From contig JBPCKT010000108.1 in assembly GCA_051004015.1 (NCBI GenBank), forward strand, positions 1-41,213: a stretch of DNA of 41,213 bases, read 5' to 3'. The notes under the pieces were generated by a model. It did not search any database. It had not been told where the DNA came from and was given only the letters and a program-made list of their open reading frames with translations. Below, piece by piece: positions 39,532 through 41,213 of the stretch; within the stretch, counting starts at the first letter, position 1, and each line of letters opens with the position of its first letter. This stretch comes from SXOA01 sp051004015. GTDB taxonomy: Bacteria > Planctomycetota > Planctomycetia > Pirellulales > Pirellulaceae. Made by a program: the position numbers and the translations under genes.

Positions 39532-39635
39532 GTTCCCAAGCTCTGCTTGGGAACGCACGGTCGGAAGCTCTGCTTCCACTTTGGAAGCTTGAAGCGGAGC
39601 TTCGAGGCCTGTGTTCCCAAGCAGAGCTTGGGAAC
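39532..39635. repeat. Cluster of four pentaloop hairpins
   Basis: 39532-39554: stem GTTCCCAAG, loop CTCTG. 39563-39577: stem GGAAG, loop CTCTG. 39591-39603: stem GAAG, loop CGGAG. 39613-39635: stem GTTCCCAAG, loop CAGAG. Outer and inner pairs are mirror-related. It lies between groEL2 and the next gene. Confidence 0.88.
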
Positions 39636-39655
39636 AAGGAGTGAGGATAAATCCC

Positions 39656-39886
39656 ATGAAAGGCCCCTGGATCCTGCTGGGCGTCGGCGGCGTGCTGCTC
39701 CTTCTCTCCGGCGCGGTCGCGCTGGTCAGTTTGCTGCTGCCGGCCCTGACCAACGGCCGGACCGACATGGAAGAGGCCCTGCTGGGGGTCATCCCCGGCT
39801 GTTGTTGCTCGTCCATCTCGCTGGCGATGGTCCTGGGGGGAATCATCTGGCTGGTCATCGCCAGCAATCAGAATCGGCAGCAATAG
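39656..39886 (+). CDS. Small two-TM membrane protein
   Basis: A 76-residue membrane protein with two hydrophobic segments (about 4-30 and 46-69), with a short polar loop between. It starts MKGPWILLGVGGVLLLLSG; the ATG at 39656 has GAGG about 10 bases upstream. Residues CCCSS near position 49 may be lipid-modifiable or just structural. I do not recognise a family. It lies between groEL2 and dnaJ but has no evident chaperone link. Confidence 0.6.
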   Translation: MKGPWILLGVGGVLLLLSGAVALVSLLLPALTNGRTDMEEALLGVIPGCCCSSISLAMVLGGIIWLVIASNQNRQQ

Positions 39887-39985
39887 GCCCGCATTTTGCT
39901 TATCTTCCGTCGGGTTTGATCTCCCTGCCATCTTCTCCATGATGTAGATTTTCACGGGCGAAATCCGGCGCGGGCAATCCAGGTT

Positions 39986-41137
39986 ATGAGCACGATGGCA
40001 GGCAAACGCGATTACTACGAAGTCCTGGGGGTCGCCCGCGAAGCCTCCGAGAAGGACATCGCGTCCGCCTATCGCAAGCTGGCCATCAAGTACCACCCGG
40101 ACAGCCATCCCGGCGACACGGACGCGACCACTCGCTTCAAGGAAGCAGCGGAAGCCTACGAAGTCCTCTCCGACGCCGAGAAGCGGGAGCGATACAACCG
40201 GTTCGGGCATGATGCGCCGGGCTTCAGCGGCGGACCTCATTTCCAGGACGTCGAGGACATCTTTGAAGCCTTCGGCGGCATCTTTGGCGACCTCTTCGGC
40301 GGCGGAGGTCGAGGCGGCGGAAGAACGCGTCGCGCTCGCCGCGGCGCCGACGTGCAGGTGCAGGTGACGCTCGATCTGGAAGAGGCAGCTCGCGGCATCA
40401 ATAAGACGATTGAATTCAATCGCAGCAAAAAGTGTGACACCTGCGAAGGGAGCGGGGCCAGGCCCGGCTCCAAGAAGGCTACCTGCCAGTATTGCGGCGG
40501 CCGGGGACAGATCGTGCAGTCCGCGGGCATTCTGCGGGTGCAGACGACCTGCCCCTCGTGCCAGGGTACCGGGTCGACGATTACCGAACCCTGCGAGAAG
40601 TGCCGCGGTCGGGCGTATGTCTCGGAGCGGGTGAAGCAGGAAGTGAAAATTCCAGCGGGCATCGACGACGGGATGCGGGTCCGCATCCTGGGCCAGGGAG
40701 AGCCGAGCCCCGACGGCGGCCCGGCCGGCGACCTGTACTGCCACACGCAGGTCCGCAAGCATCGGCTGTTCCAGCGGGATGGCAATAACCTGATCTTGCA
40801 GATGCCCATTTCCTACACGCAGGCGGCGCTGGGGTCCAAGCTCGAAATTCCTACGCTGCAAGGGAAGCATGAGCTGACCATCGGCCCCGGCACGCAGTCA
40901 GGCGACGTCTTTCGCATTCGCGGCCGGGGCATGGTGGATCCTGATCCTCGCCGGAGCGGGAGTCCCCCAGGGGATCTGCTGGTGCAGACGTTCATCGAAG
41001 TTCCCAAAAAGCTGGCTCCGGAACAGGAAAAGCTGCTGCGGGAGCTGGCGGAGATTGAGCGGAAAGAAGTTTCGCCGCATCGGAAGTCGTTTTTCGAGAA
41101 AATTAAGGACTATTTCGCGGGGGAGGAGTCCACGTAG
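39986..41137 (+). CDS. dnaJ: Chaperone protein DnaJ
   Basis: A 383-residue type I Hsp40 that delivers substrates to DnaK. The J domain has HPD at residues 37-39 (KYHPDSH), and a glycine/phenylalanine-rich linker (about 97-115) follows. The zinc-finger domain has four motifs: CDTC at 150-153, CQYC at 167-170, CPSC at 189-192 and CEKC at 203-206; the last has GRA instead of GxG after it. The C-terminal substrate-binding domain follows. Two ATGs (39986 and 39995) are possible; AGG just upstream favours neither strongly. It ends 10 bases before a run of 51 G. No DnaK or GrpE gene is visible in the window. Confidence 0.95.
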   Translation: MSTMAGKRDYYEVLGVAREASEKDIASAYRKLAIKYHPDSHPGDTDATTRFKEAAEAYEVLSDAEKRERYNRFGHDAPGFSGGPHFQDVEDIFEAFGGIFGDLFGGGGRGGGRTRRARRGADVQVQVTLDLEEAARGINKTIEFNRSKKCDTCEGSGARPGSKKATCQYCGGRGQIVQSAGILRVQTTCPSCQGTGSTITEPCEKCRGRAYVSERVKQEVKIPAGIDDGMRVRILGQGEPSPDGGPAGDLYCHTQVRKHRLFQRDGNNLILQMPISYTQAALGSKLEIPTLQGKHELTIGPGTQSGDVFRIRGRGMVDPDPRRSGSPPGDLLVQTFIEVPKKLAPEQEKLLRELAEIERKEVSPHRKSFFEKIKDYFAGEEST

Positions 41138-41146
41138 CCGCGGTCG

Positions 41147-41200
<54 letters not shown>

Positions 41201-41213
41201 CATGGAAGACGGG

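Overview
The window looks like a piece of a Planctomycetota chromosome, probably a Pirellulales-type lineage (inference). The pointers are secreted DUF1573 and DUF1080 proteins, a Tat-exported Gfo/Idh/MocA oxidoreductase, two GroEL paralogues around one GroES, a YugP-type metallopeptidase, a DUF4058 protein, and intergenic DNA full of short hairpin repeats, including the family that reads as TNPKRKRG-like peptides when translated. The last 65 bases contain a run of 51 G, so that end is probably a contig edge or sequencing artefact.

Layout. 1-5.2 kb: DUF1573 protein, NUDIX hydrolase, thiolase, membrane zinc protease and ispG. 5.2-11.2 kb: a retropepsin-like/DUF5678 pair, an anchored endonuclease/exonuclease/phosphatase-family (EEP) protein, a probable gene remnant, a tandem methyltransferase, a DUF1080 protein and an HTH protein. 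11.2-13.6 kb: an accessory island with two mirror-symmetric hairpin arrays, a two-TM membrane protein and a divergent coiled-coil/TIR protein. 13.7-22.3 kb: glgC, a CAU-anticodon tRNA, an MFS transporter, tRNA-Ala(CGC), a Gfo/Idh/MocA enzyme, an M24 peptidase, a TrmL-like methyltransferase, a zinc-ribbon membrane protein and an altronate/galactarate-type dehydratase. 22.3-25.1 kb: a secreted protein, a REP-associated tyrosine transposase (RAYT) surrounded by its REP repeats, and about 0.9 kb of decayed sequence. 25.1-33.6 kb: rpsA, a secreted protein, rseP overlapping dxr, and divergent ftsH. 33.7-35.4 kb: DUF4058, TfoX_N and DUF6941-like genes and a 38-residue basic ORF. 35.6-41.1 kb: groEL1-groES-groEL2, a small membrane protein and dnaJ, with a strong sigma-54-type promoter match before groEL1.

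How it fits together. ispG and dxr are both MEP-pathway isoprenoid genes. rseP and ftsH form a membrane-proteolysis block, and groEL/groES/dnaJ form a folding block, so the right half is largely about protein quality control. The left and middle parts mix housekeeping genes with accessory material.

Most notable: (1) a complete RAYT/REP unit in which one REP lies in frame inside the transposase gene; (2) two canonical EF-hand loops inside the site-2 protease RseP; (3) a TIR protein divergent from a two-TM protein; (4) a sigma-54 promoter followed by a long 5' stem-loop at groEL1; (5) several hairpin families with conserved loops, varying stems and mirror-symmetric order. All calls come from reading the sequence; no database search was run.
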